64,000 bases of DNA from Algoriphagus sp. (GTDB lineage Bacteria; Bacteroidota; Bacteroidia; Cytophagales; Cyclobacteriaceae): contig NZ_JAUXYL010000023.1 of NCBI RefSeq assembly GCF_030694375.1, positions 124,001 to 188,000 on the forward strand, in the 5' to 3' direction. The notes beneath the pieces were generated by a model. That model saw only the letters and a program-made list of their open reading frames with translations. It ran no database searches and had not been told where the DNA came from. Shown in pieces: positions 26,229 to 34,312 of the stretch. A program made the translations under genes and the position numbers. Numbering within the stretch: position 1 is the stretch's first letter; every line of letters starts with the position of its first letter.

Positions 26229-27425
26229 ATGAACATCTTCGTCATTAACTCCGGCAGCAGCTCGATCAAGTACCAACTCATTTCCATGCCTGAGGCAAAA
26301 GTGATCTGCACAGGAATGGTAGATCGGATAGGATTGGAAGGCGCAAAATTGGAATACCGGGCTTTTTTGGATTCTGGGGAAGTAGGTAAAGTGTTGGAAT
26401 TGCCAATTCCCGATCATGCTACCGGGCTTCAGGAGGTGGCAAAGTTGTTGACAGATCCGGCTGTGGGTGTGATTTCCGACCCCGACCAAGTGCATGTGGT
26501 GGGACATCGCGTGGTGCATGGCGGAGAGCGATTTTCCAAAACCCAACTGATCACCGAGGAAGCCAAAGCCAAAATACTGGAGCTATTTCCTTTAGCACCG
26601 CTTCACAATCCTGCAAATTACCTGGGGATCGAAGTTGCGGAGCGGATATTCACTCAAGCCAAACAGGTCGCTGTTTTTGACACGGCTTTTCATCAGACTA
26701 TGCCTGAGGTGGCCTTCCGAATGGCGATTCCCAATGAATTCTATACCAATCATGGGATTCGGGCTTATGGCTTTCATGGCACAAGCCATAAGTACGTTTC
26801 CGAGCAGGCGATGGAGTTTTTCGGGAAAAGGACTTCCAAAATCATTACCATTCACTTAGGTAACGGTTGCAGTATGGCTGCGGTACGGGATGGGAAATGT
26901 ATCGATTCCAGCATGGGTTTGGGCCCGATGAACGGCTTGATTATGGGGACTCGTACAGGAGATATTGATCAGTCCGTGATTTTCCATCTGGTGAATCAAC
27001 TTGGCTATTCTCTCGACGAAGTCAATACGATCCTGAACAAGAAAAGTGGAATGCTCGGCCTCACGGGGTTCAGCGATATGCGGGACATCCGCAAGCTGTA
27101 TGATCAGAAAGAAAAAGCAGCAATCCTCGCCTACGACATGTATGCCTATCATATCAAAAAATTCATTGGGTCCTTCGCTGCAGTGCTGAATGGACTCGAT
27201 GCGATTGTCTTCACCGCCGGAGTAGGAGAGAATGATGCGCTGACGCGCAAACTCGTTTGTCAAAATATGGATTTCCTCGGAATCAGACTCGATGAAGCCA
27301 AAAATGAAACCCGCCAAAAAGGGCTTCATGAGATCAATACCGTCGATTCTCCAGTAAAAATTCTAGTCATCCCCACCAATGAAGAATTGGAGATTGCCAG
27401 GCAGTGTTTTGGGTTGGTGGGCTGA
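26229..27425 (+). CDS. ackA: Acetate kinase
   Basis: Makes acetate and ATP from acetyl phosphate, completing the Pta-AckA overflow pathway. 398 residues, normal length. ASKHA-fold motifs are in place: the opening FVINSGSSSIKYQL (phosphate 1), VGHRVVHGGERF with the substrate Arg, AVFDTAFHQTMP, HGTSHKYV, HLGNGCSMAAV and a C-terminal FTAGVGEND adenosine-binding loop. Confidence 0.97.
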   Translation: MNIFVINSGSSSIKYQLISMPEAKVICTGMVDRIGLEGAKLEYRAFLDSGEVGKVLELPIPDHATGLQEVAKLLTDPAVGVISDPDQVHVVGHRVVHGGERFSKTQLITEEAKAKILELFPLAPLHNPANYLGIEVAERIFTQAKQVAVFDTAFHQTMPEVAFRMAIPNEFYTNHGIRAYGFHGTSHKYVSEQAMEFFGKRTSKIITIHLGNGCSMAAVRDGKCIDSSMGLGPMNGLIMGTRTGDIDQSVIFHLVNQLGYSLDEVNTILNKKSGMLGLTGFSDMRDIRKLYDQKEKAAILAYDMYAYHIKKFIGSFAAVLNGLDAIVFTAGVGENDALTRKLVCQNMDFLGIRLDEAKNETRQKGLHEINTVDSPVKILVIPTNEELEIARQCFGLVG

Positions 27426-27579
27426 TCTTTGTGTTTTCTCAAGAAGGAGTTTATCAGAATAATCATCCGAGCTTAAATTGAAAAACAAATTATTATTGCT
27501 CAAATAAATGAAATAGGTTTTTAATTAATCTGAGTACTGTTCCCTTTTAAGATTTTTTATCTACCAAATTATATATCCG

Positions 27580-27587
27580 TAGCTTTG
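27580..27587 (+). promoter_or_regulatory. Candidate -7 box TAGCTTTG for the J-domain/KTSC gene
   Basis: Exact match to the Bacteroidetes -7 consensus TAnnTTTG, 22 bases before the ATG at 27610. No clear TTTG -33 box is found at the right spacing; a T-rich run lies there. Confidence 0.5.
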
Positions 27588-27609
27588 CAACAGTTTTAAA
27601 AAAGCAGCA

Positions 27610-28059
27610 ATGAAGCGGATAAACGAATACAAGAAACTTTTTAATGTAGAAGGTCCCATAGACTTGAAGCAACTGAAGACCACCTATCGGACTTTAGTGA
27701 AAGAATGGCATCCAGACAAATTCCTGGAAGGGGATGAAAAAGCGAAAGAAGCCGAAGAAAAAAGCACCAAAATCATTGACGGGTATCACTTTCTGGTAAG
27801 TATAGCGCCGGAAACCATCGCTGCAAATCTTGAGGAGTACACCAAAACCGCTACCGAATCCGGAATCGCTGACTTTCACTACAAAAATCAGGTGCTTGAA
27901 ATCACTTTTTTGGATGGAAACACCTATGAGTATTTTGGCGTGTCAAAAAACACCTACACCAAGTTTATCAATTCAGACAATACCTACCGCTTTGCCAGAA
28001 GGAATATTTTGAGTGCGCACACTTATAGGAAATCCAAGAAGACTTTGGAGACGGCTTAA
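27610..28059 (+). CDS. J-domain plus KTSC domain protein
   Basis: 149-residue cytoplasmic protein. Residues 4-65 form a short J-domain: YKKLFNVEGP, TYRTLVKEWHPDKFLEGD with the HPD motif that stimulates DnaK. Residues 75-140 form a KTSC domain, seen in HYKNQVLEITFLDGNTYEYFGVSKNTYTKFINSDNTYRFARRNI. KTSC domains occur alone or attached to lysyl-tRNA synthetases and other proteins, and their role is unknown. The combination suggests a DnaK co-chaperone targeted by KTSC. It is a single gene with its own promoter-like box. Confidence 0.85.
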   Translation: MKRINEYKKLFNVEGPIDLKQLKTTYRTLVKEWHPDKFLEGDEKAKEAEEKSTKIIDGYHFLVSIAPETIAANLEEYTKTATESGIADFHYKNQVLEITFLDGNTYEYFGVSKNTYTKFINSDNTYRFARRNILSAHTYRKSKKTLETA

Positions 28060-28140
28060 ATCGCCAAACTAGATTCCGGTCAGTGGCTACATCAAAGTGA
28101 ATCTGAAATACCTATCCAGTCTAACTAGTCAGATCGAAAC

Positions 28141-28162
28141 AAGTGAGTGGAGACACTCACTT
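28141..28162. repeat. Hairpin repeat, copy 3 (GTGAGTG family)
   Basis: AAGTGAGTG-GAGA-CACTCACTT, perfect nine-base arms and a four-base loop. The core equals those at 2637 and 2688, while the outermost pairs differ (A-T here). Confidence 0.75.
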
Positions 28163-28189
28163 GAGCGGATCAATTAAACCGAGTGGCGA

Positions 28190-28211
28190 CCTGACTGCCT
28201 TCAGGCAGGTA
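28190..28211. repeat. CCTGACTGCC palindromic repeat
   Basis: CCTGACTGCC-TTCA-GGCAGGT can fold with CTGCC/GGCAG. Relatives occur at 42945, 42988 and 53421. Confidence 0.6.
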
Positions 28212-28389
28212 CTCCTTGGAAAAAGATTTTTATTTTGAAACATCGGGAGAATTTAGGACATTTTCCTGCCGGAATCGTAGCGTCTTATTCGGCCAAAGCT
28301 TTTGAAACTTGCCCCAAATCGGACTAAAAATGATGGTGTTATTTCCAATCTTGAAACTCCCTCAATTTCTTAATGTCTGTAAAAATTTT

Positions 28390-29256
28390 TTACGTCGGCT
28401 CAATATGGATCAGCACATGACCAAGTTGTGGGATTTCCCTGCGCAGCGTGTCCTTAAGCTTATGGGCGATGTTGTGCCCTTCTGTTACGGTCAAGTCTCC
28501 TCTGACATGTGCATGTAAATCCACGTGATAGGTCATGCCTGCTTTGCGGATAAAACACTTTTCGGTTCCCTCAATTCCCTCAACTTTCAGCGAAATTTCC
28601 CGAATCTCCTTTGTGAGTTCAGTGAAGTTATTTTCATCCATCACTTCACCCAAAGCAGGCCTGAAAATCCCGTAGCAATTGTACAGGATAAATCCACAAG
28701 CCAACAAAGCCGCGTAATCGTCTGCAACCTCGTATCCTTCTCCTCCGAAAATAGCGATCGAAATACCGACAAATGCGGCGATCGAAGTGATGGCATCTGC
28801 TCGGTGATGCCAAGCCTCAGCTTTTAGCGAGGAACTTTTGAGTTTTTTGCTCCGGTTAATGACCACCTGATAGGAAATTTCCTTCCATATAATGATCACT
28901 CCAAGGACAATCAAAGTCCAAGGTGCAGGTAATTCGTGTGGAGTCTGTATGTTTTTGATGGACTGCCAAGCGATCGTAAATGCTGAGATGATCAGAAATG
29001 CGACGACTAAGAAAGTGATCAAAGGTTCGGCTTTGCCGTGTCCATAGGGATGGTTTTCGTCTGCAGGCCGCTCTGCATATTTCAAACCCAGTAAAACCAG
29101 AAAAGAGGAAAAAATATCTACCGTAGATTCGATGCCATCGGCGATCAGCGCAAATGAATTCCCAAAAATCCCGGAAAGAAACTTGACACCTGCTAAAACA
29201 GCATTTCCCAAAATGCTGAAAATGACCGTTCGTATAGCAAGATTGGACTTAGACAT
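28390..29256 (-). CDS. Cation diffusion facilitator (CDF) transporter
   Basis: Inner-membrane divalent-metal/proton antiporter, 288 residues, with six hydrophobic helices and a cytoplasmic C-terminal domain of about 80 residues. Metal-site residues are in ALIADGIESTVDIFSSF (Asp, helix 2) and AWHHRADAITSIAAFVG (His-Asp, helix 5). The C-terminal domain contains the Cys-bearing GTEKCFIRKAGMTYHVDLHAHVRGDLTVTEGHNIAHKL segment typical of metal-sensing CDF tails. It exports Zn, Mn, Fe or Co; the HD-HD-like site does not settle which. Confidence 0.92.
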   Translation of the reverse strand: MSKSNLAIRTVIFSILGNAVLAGVKFLSGIFGNSFALIADGIESTVDIFSSFLVLLGLKYAERPADENHPYGHGKAEPLITFLVVAFLIISAFTIAWQSIKNIQTPHELPAPWTLIVLGVIIIWKEISYQVVINRSKKLKSSSLKAEAWHHRADAITSIAAFVGISIAIFGGEGYEVADDYAALLACGFILYNCYGIFRPALGEVMDENNFTELTKEIREISLKVEGIEGTEKCFIRKAGMTYHVDLHAHVRGDLTVTEGHNIAHKLKDTLRREIPQLGHVLIHIEPT

Positions 29257-29613
29257 GTTCGAAAGTACAATCTACAAGGTTAAAATCAGGCATTTTTAGG
29301 CAGTTCCGGATAAATTTCTTGTTTGATCTTCCATGCTATTGGTACGACGACCTTCAGACATTAGCCATTTTAAGGCAGTACTTTGACATCTCGTATTTCA
29401 GTGCTTACTTCTTGAAATTCACAATAAATTACTCCTGTTAGGAAAGGTTTGGCTTTTATTAACTCCTTTCCAATCACAGCTTTTTCGCCAAAATTCCCAA
29501 TTTTCAGGAGTTTTGGCAGTATTTGAATTTGAAACTATTATTTTGCCACAGGAACCGAGTGGCGGAAAAACTTTCAAAATCTTAAGAATACCTATAACCA
29601 CTTACCTGTCCAA
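29257..29613. other. Intergenic region, no gene seen
   Basis: 357 bp between divergent genes. It should hold promoters for the CDF gene and the glycan cluster. One weak stem (GGAAAGG at 29441 with CCTTTCC at 29465) is the only structure noted. Confidence 0.6.
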
Positions 29614-30531
29614 ATGCACCTGTCAATCATTTCTCCTGTCTACAATGGAGAATTCATACTTCATGAGCTCATTGAACGCATTCACCTTGTTGTTGAACCG
29701 CTCAATCATGACTTTGAAATAATCTTGGTGGACGATTTTTCCCCGGATCGGTCTTGGGAGACTATCGAAAATTTGGTTGCAAAATTCCCTAAAGTCAGGG
29801 GAATCAAATTAAGTCGGAATTTTGGGCAACATTATGCCATCACTGCCGGACTGGATAATGCCAAAGGAGAATGGGTTGTGGTGATGGACTGTGATCTTCA
29901 GGATCTGCCCGAAGAGATTCCAAACCTTTACGCCAAAGCCCAAGAAGGTAATGATGTTGTTTTGGCAAGAAGAATTATCAGAAAGGACGGTTTTTTTAAA
30001 AAACTTTCGTCCAAACTATTCTATCGAACCCTCGCATGGCTCACTGGTTCCCAACAGGATGAGTCTATCGCTAATTTTGGAATCTATCATAAAAAAGTCA
30101 TTGTCGAAATTGTGAAGATGCGCGAAAGTATTCGCTATTTTCCGACTATGGTGCGCTGGGTTGGCTTTAAGCAAACTTCTATCTCAGTAAATCACGGGGC
30201 AAACGAAGACCGTAAGAGTAGTTATAACTTTAAGCGTTTGTTCAATCTGGCATTGGATATCATATTGGCTTACAGTGATAAACCACTCAGGTTGACAGTA
30301 AAACTTGGCTTTGTAGTCTCCTTCTCAGGGTTTCTTTTTGCCTTGTTTACCTTTATCAAATACCTGAATGGAGATATTATCGTCAAGGGATACGCCAGTC
30401 TAATTATTTCGCTCTGGCTGCTTGCAGGATTCATCCTGATGACTTTAGGAATCGTTGGACTTTATGTAGGCAAGACCTTTGAAGGAGTTAAAAACAGACC
30501 AATATATATCGTTGAAAAAACGACTGAGTAG
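29614..30531 (+). CDS. GT2 glycosyltransferase, GtrB/DPM1-like, membrane anchored
   Basis: Transfers a sugar from a nucleotide donor, probably to a polyprenyl phosphate. 305 residues. The GT-A domain has SIISPVYNGEFILHELIERI, the ILVDDFSPDRSW strand and the metal-binding WVVVMDCDLQDLPEEIP (DxD-like). The end has two helices (about 230-290, GFVVSFSGFLFALFTF and LIISLWLLAGFILMTLGIVGLYVGKTF), the architecture of undecaprenyl-phosphate glucose transferases such as GtrB. It is the first gene of a five-gene run on the same strand. Confidence 0.88.
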   Translation: MHLSIISPVYNGEFILHELIERIHLVVEPLNHDFEIILVDDFSPDRSWETIENLVAKFPKVRGIKLSRNFGQHYAITAGLDNAKGEWVVVMDCDLQDLPEEIPNLYAKAQEGNDVVLARRIIRKDGFFKKLSSKLFYRTLAWLTGSQQDESIANFGIYHKKVIVEIVKMRESIRYFPTMVRWVGFKQTSISVNHGANEDRKSSYNFKRLFNLALDIILAYSDKPLRLTVKLGFVVSFSGFLFALFTFIKYLNGDIIVKGYASLIISLWLLAGFILMTLGIVGLYVGKTFEGVKNRPIYIVEKTTE

Positions 30532-30613
30532 GGGATAAGTGTTATATATTGACTTTGTGGAACACTCACAGGCCAGTGGTCCAACCACTCGATGATAAAG
30601 AAGAATTACCCCA

Positions 30614-31297
30614 ATGATTATCCAAACACTAGCTTTTGATTCCCAATTATTCGGATATCCGGTGGGTAAATTCCAAGCGGACAAAGAAACTAATTGGGAT
30701 AGTTTTTTGGAAAAGGCTAAGCCTTATCAATTGATTTATGTTTTTTCGGAAACAAAAATCTCCAATCCCCCCGATTTCCTCCGTTTTGTGAACTCCAAGT
30801 ATGTATTTGGGAAAAAATTAACTGAAGTAAGAAAGGAGAAAAAGGCAGAATTAACCATAGAATCTTATTCCGGAGCCCTGTCTGATAAGCTTTTGGATTT
30901 AGCTTTGCAAAGCGGAGAATATTCGAGATTTAAAACTGATCCAAGATTGAGCTCCGGTGAGTATGAAAAACTCTATCGACTTTGGATCGAAAAGGCACTT
31001 CTGGAAGACATGGTACTGGTGGATTCGAGCCATTCAGGCCTCGTTACCCTTTCTGTCTCCGACCATATTGCATCAATCGGATTGATAGCAGTGGATGTTA
31101 AAAGTAGAGGACTTGGAATTGGAAAAGCTCTATTGAGAGCAGCAGAGGAAAAAGCGATAACGCTGGGAGCTATCGATATGAAGATATCCACCCAAGGGGA
31201 AAATCGAGCTGCTGTCCAATTTTACAAGGTCAATGACTATCAACTAATGGAAAGTAGCATGAATTATCATTTTTTTAATGTCAATAAGTTACCTTAA
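30614..31297 (+). CDS. GNAT acetyltransferase, WecD-like
   Basis: 227 residues. The N-terminal half has no clear motif but matches the WecD/RffC style (LAFDSQLFGYPVGKFQAD opening, SGEYSRFKTDPRLSSGEYEKLYRLWIEKAL). The C-terminal half is the GNAT fold with the acetyl-CoA loop VDVKSRGLGIGKALLRAAEEKA and TQGENRAAVQFYKVNDYQL. WecD acetylates the 4-amino group of dTDP-4-amino-4,6-dideoxygalactose. The next gene is a WecE-like aminotransferase, which makes that substrate, so the assignment is supported by context. Confidence 0.82.
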   Translation: MIIQTLAFDSQLFGYPVGKFQADKETNWDSFLEKAKPYQLIYVFSETKISNPPDFLRFVNSKYVFGKKLTEVRKEKKAELTIESYSGALSDKLLDLALQSGEYSRFKTDPRLSSGEYEKLYRLWIEKALLEDMVLVDSSHSGLVTLSVSDHIASIGLIAVDVKSRGLGIGKALLRAAEEKAITLGAIDMKISTQGENRAAVQFYKVNDYQLMESSMNYHFFNVNKLP

Positions 31298-31338
31298 AAT
31301 CTCAAAAAATAGTTTTTAAAGCCAAAATCCAAAGCTGC

Positions 31339-32523
31339 ATGATAATTCCATTCAATAAACCTTTTTTAACCGGGAATGAAATTGAATACATTCAGCAGGC
31401 TGTAGCATCAGGTAAAATCTCCGGAAACGGCGACTTTACGCGGCTTTGTCAGGATTATTTCAAGCAACGCTTCGGGTTTCATAAGTGCCTCCTGACGACC
31501 TCATGTACAGATGCGCTGGAAATGGCCGCTATTCTGCTCGATATCGGACCCGGCGATGAAGTGATCATGCCCTGTTATACGTTTGTCTCCACAGCAAATG
31601 CATTTGTACTCCGGGGTGCAAAAATAGTTTTGGTTGACAGCCTACCTGACCATCCTAATATGGATGTGACACAAGTTGAGGGATTGATCACAGAAAAAAC
31701 CAAAGCTATAGTAGTAGTTCATTATGCGGGATATGCTGTGGATATGGATCCGATCATGGAACTGTCTGAAAAGTATGGGATCAAAGTAGTAGAAGATGCC
31801 GCCCAAGCCATAGATAGTTTTTACAAGGAAAAGCCTTTAGGGGGAATTGGACATTTAGGGACGTTTAGTTTCCATGAAACCAAGAACATTCAAAGTGGCG
31901 AGGGAGGTATGCTCGTCATCAATGACCCAAGCTTGGCAAAAAGAGCTGAGATTATTTGGGAAAAGGGGACAGATAGAGCTGCGTTTTTCAGAGGCGAAAT
32001 TGACAAATATGGCTGGGTAGATGTGGGAAGTAGCTTCCTGCCTTCTGAAATTACAGCGGCTTTTTTGTGGGCCCAACTTGAGCAATTGGATGTTATTCAG
32101 GCCCAACGAAAAATTGTTTGGGAAGATTACTTTCAGGCTTTCAGCCAATTCGAAATCAAGTCAAAACTCCTGTCAAAGAATTATCTTGAGCTATTGAAAA
32201 AGGAAGCGGAGCTATTCTCCTTCACTTTCCCTGCACCCTCAAAAATGGCCAATGCGCACATTTTTTTCCTTGTTTTTGAGAACATCCATTCAAGGACAGC
32301 TTACATATCTTATCTCAAATCAAAAGGGATCTTGGGTGTATTTCACTACCAATCCCTGCATCAATCGCCTTTTTTCAAAAAACGATTTCCTGAATCCAAT
32401 TCCTTGGCCGCTAACTTCCCTAATTCAGATCGGTTTTCAGACTGCTTGCTCAGACTTCCTCTTTTTCACGAGCTTCCGAGATTGTCTTTTGAGTTTTTTC
32501 CAACCGGGGATTCAAGGGAATAG
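31339..32523 (+). CDS. dTDP-4-amino-4,6-dideoxygalactose transaminase, WecE/RffA-like
   Basis: PLP enzyme of the DegT/DnrJ/EryC1 family, 394 residues. It opens with IPFNKPFLTGNEIEYIQQAVASGKISGNGDF. The PLP lysine is in FSFHETKNIQSGEGGM (near residue 181), preceded by VEDAAQAIDSFYKEKPLG; the Cys-Thr-Asp-Ala phosphate loop is TTSCTDALEMAA. This is the RffA-type, not the perosamine-type, sequence. It would convert dTDP-4-keto-6-deoxyglucose to dTDP-Fuc4N. RmlA/RmlB are not in the window and must be encoded elsewhere. Confidence 0.88.
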   Translation: MIIPFNKPFLTGNEIEYIQQAVASGKISGNGDFTRLCQDYFKQRFGFHKCLLTTSCTDALEMAAILLDIGPGDEVIMPCYTFVSTANAFVLRGAKIVLVDSLPDHPNMDVTQVEGLITEKTKAIVVVHYAGYAVDMDPIMELSEKYGIKVVEDAAQAIDSFYKEKPLGGIGHLGTFSFHETKNIQSGEGGMLVINDPSLAKRAEIIWEKGTDRAAFFRGEIDKYGWVDVGSSFLPSEITAAFLWAQLEQLDVIQAQRKIVWEDYFQAFSQFEIKSKLLSKNYLELLKKEAELFSFTFPAPSKMANAHIFFLVFENIHSRTAYISYLKSKGILGVFHYQSLHQSPFFKKRFPESNSLAANFPNSDRFSDCLLRLPLFHELPRLSFEFFPTGDSRE

Positions 32524-32793
32524 AGGGATGCGCAGGCAATCGGATGAGAAAAATGGGATGAGACATGAGATTCAAAAAGTTGATTTTCGGTAAAAAACGA
32601 GTTTTTGTGAAGGGTTAAGCCTGTTTATTCAAAGAATTTCAAATCAGTCAATTTTTTTCTGCTTTCTCACTTAAGCATTCTGACTATCAATACTTGACAA
32701 ATTTAGCAATTAGACCATTCCTCTTTCTACTCGACGCAAACTGGCAGAATTAATAAAATCACCTAAATTGACAAGTCTATTCCTAACTCGATT

Positions 32794-34296
32794 TTGGCGG
32801 ATTCTACCAATAAATTCTTATTTCTGGCAGTCCTTTCAGTCCTTATTTTGGTTGGTCTAGCCCTGCCCAAAGGATTTGATATCTCTGACGAGGGATTGTA
32901 TGTACTACTGGCGCACCCCCTTCAGGAAAACAATGCAGGAATATTCAATTACGATCTGTTTTTTAAGGGATTTTACCAATGTACAGGAATCCACTTTGGA
33001 ATTATCGGCCTCAGAATTTTGCGATTGATTTCTTATGTGGTAGCAGCTTTGGCGTTCTCCTTTTTTTGGAAAAACATAGCTGAAGAGAAGGGCCTCTCAT
33101 TCAAAATCGCGATGATATCCTTTCTAGGAATTTCTGCCGGATATGGATTTCTGCCTTCCAGTCTTTCCTATAATTCCTTATCGGTGTGCCTAACTGGGCT
33201 GTGGTTAGCTTGTGTTTCTTTTAAAACAAAATCTCCCCTTTTGAAGGTACTGGTATTGGGGCTAATTCTGGGTCTTTTGGTTTATGTTAAAGTGACGACT
33301 GCTCTACTATTAGGCTTAATATCTGTTTCGATCCTTATTTATGAAGATAAAAAATCAATCAGTAGTCTAATCCTGTTGTTTGTACCCTTTGTTGTATTGG
33401 AATTAGCATTTTTCTTATTCTTGGATACTTTTTCAACACTCCGAATGATTCAAGGCCTTGAATTCACTGTTTCCAGGCCTGATTATGGATTTTTCATTTT
33501 AGTCAAACATACTTTTTTTGGATTTTTTTGGTGCTTTTTAGTTTTTCTGTCAACTCTTATTTTGAAAAAAATCAGCCCCAATCCCCGGATAAATTTGGGA
33601 ATTACGGTTTTTATTTTAGTCCTGATCTTCTTCCAAACGCACATCACTGAGGAATGGAATCATATTTTCTTATTGATAATGCCTCTGATTTTCGGAATCT
33701 TGGTTCATTCGAAATTGACTGCTTTGACCCTTTCTTCCAGAAAGTATTGGGTGCTTTTATTGCTCTTTTTACCATTTATCCTTCACTTTGGGAGCAATGT
33801 TTATTGGCTTCGCCTGGGGATTCATTATTGGATCTTTTGGTGTCTTGCAGCCATGATCTGGCTCGACGAGGTTTATCCATTTGCGGAGAAATACTTGGTG
33901 TATTTTATTTCCTTTTCTTCACTGATTCTGGTGTCAAATGGACTTTGGTGGAGTCCTTTTGCCCAAAAGAGTATTTGGGAGGCCACTGAAAAATGGGAAT
34001 ACCTTCCGGGAAAAAGCATATTTCTTACCCCTCAACAAGTCCTTCAGCTTAAGGTTATAAAAAATCAAATGCCGGATGAAAGTCCTTCAATTGTCCTTGC
34101 GGCTTACCGGATACCGGGTATTCCTTACCTTTTGGGCAAGACTATCCCGATCAGCCCCGGATTTTGGGACAAAACGCAACTGGAGAACTATTTTCCGAAG
34201 GGAATTCAGGAAAGTGTTTTGCTTTACTACCCATTGGATGAATTGCCTGCCGGTGAATACGGGAAGATTATTTTAATTCCCGATTTTGATGAATAA
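32794..34296 (+). CDS. Polytopic membrane protein, GT-C glycosyltransferase-like
   Basis: 500 residues if read from the TTG at 32794; there is no in-frame ATG near the N-terminus and an in-frame stop is 30 bases upstream, so a non-ATG start is likely. About ten to twelve hydrophobic helices alternate with short loops, beginning FLFLAVLSVLILVGLAL. The first loop carries an acidic DISDEGLY, where GT-C enzymes place their catalytic Asp-Glu. It ends in a non-membrane segment of about 100 residues. It probably uses lipid-linked sugars made by the preceding genes. No exact family is recognised. Confidence 0.62.
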   Translation: MADSTNKFLFLAVLSVLILVGLALPKGFDISDEGLYVLLAHPLQENNAGIFNYDLFFKGFYQCTGIHFGIIGLRILRLISYVVAALAFSFFWKNIAEEKGLSFKIAMISFLGISAGYGFLPSSLSYNSLSVCLTGLWLACVSFKTKSPLLKVLVLGLILGLLVYVKVTTALLLGLISVSILIYEDKKSISSLILLFVPFVVLELAFFLFLDTFSTLRMIQGLEFTVSRPDYGFFILVKHTFFGFFWCFLVFLSTLILKKISPNPRINLGITVFILVLIFFQTHITEEWNHIFLLIMPLIFGILVHSKLTALTLSSRKYWVLLLLFLPFILHFGSNVYWLRLGIHYWIFWCLAAMIWLDEVYPFAEKYLVYFISFSSLILVSNGLWWSPFAQKSIWEATEKWEYLPGKSIFLTPQQVLQLKVIKNQMPDESPSIVLAAYRIPGIPYLLGKTIPISPGFWDKTQLENYFPKGIQESVLLYYPLDELPAGEYGKIILIPDFDE

Positions 34297-34312
34297 TCTT
34301 ATGGCTGCTTAG

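Larger units (their letters stand above)
28060..28389. other. Intergenic stretch with two hairpin repeats
   Basis: No gene is visible between the convergent KTSC and CDF genes. It contains the hairpin repeat at 28141-28162 and an ACCTGACTGCC/GGCAGGT palindrome near 28190-28210. Beyond about 28215 I see only AT-rich sequence. Confidence 0.7.

Noticed and set aside
28309..28518. 69-residue plus-strand frame at the CDF gene 3' end
   Set aside because: Mostly antisense to the conserved CDF C-terminal domain, with no recognisable features.
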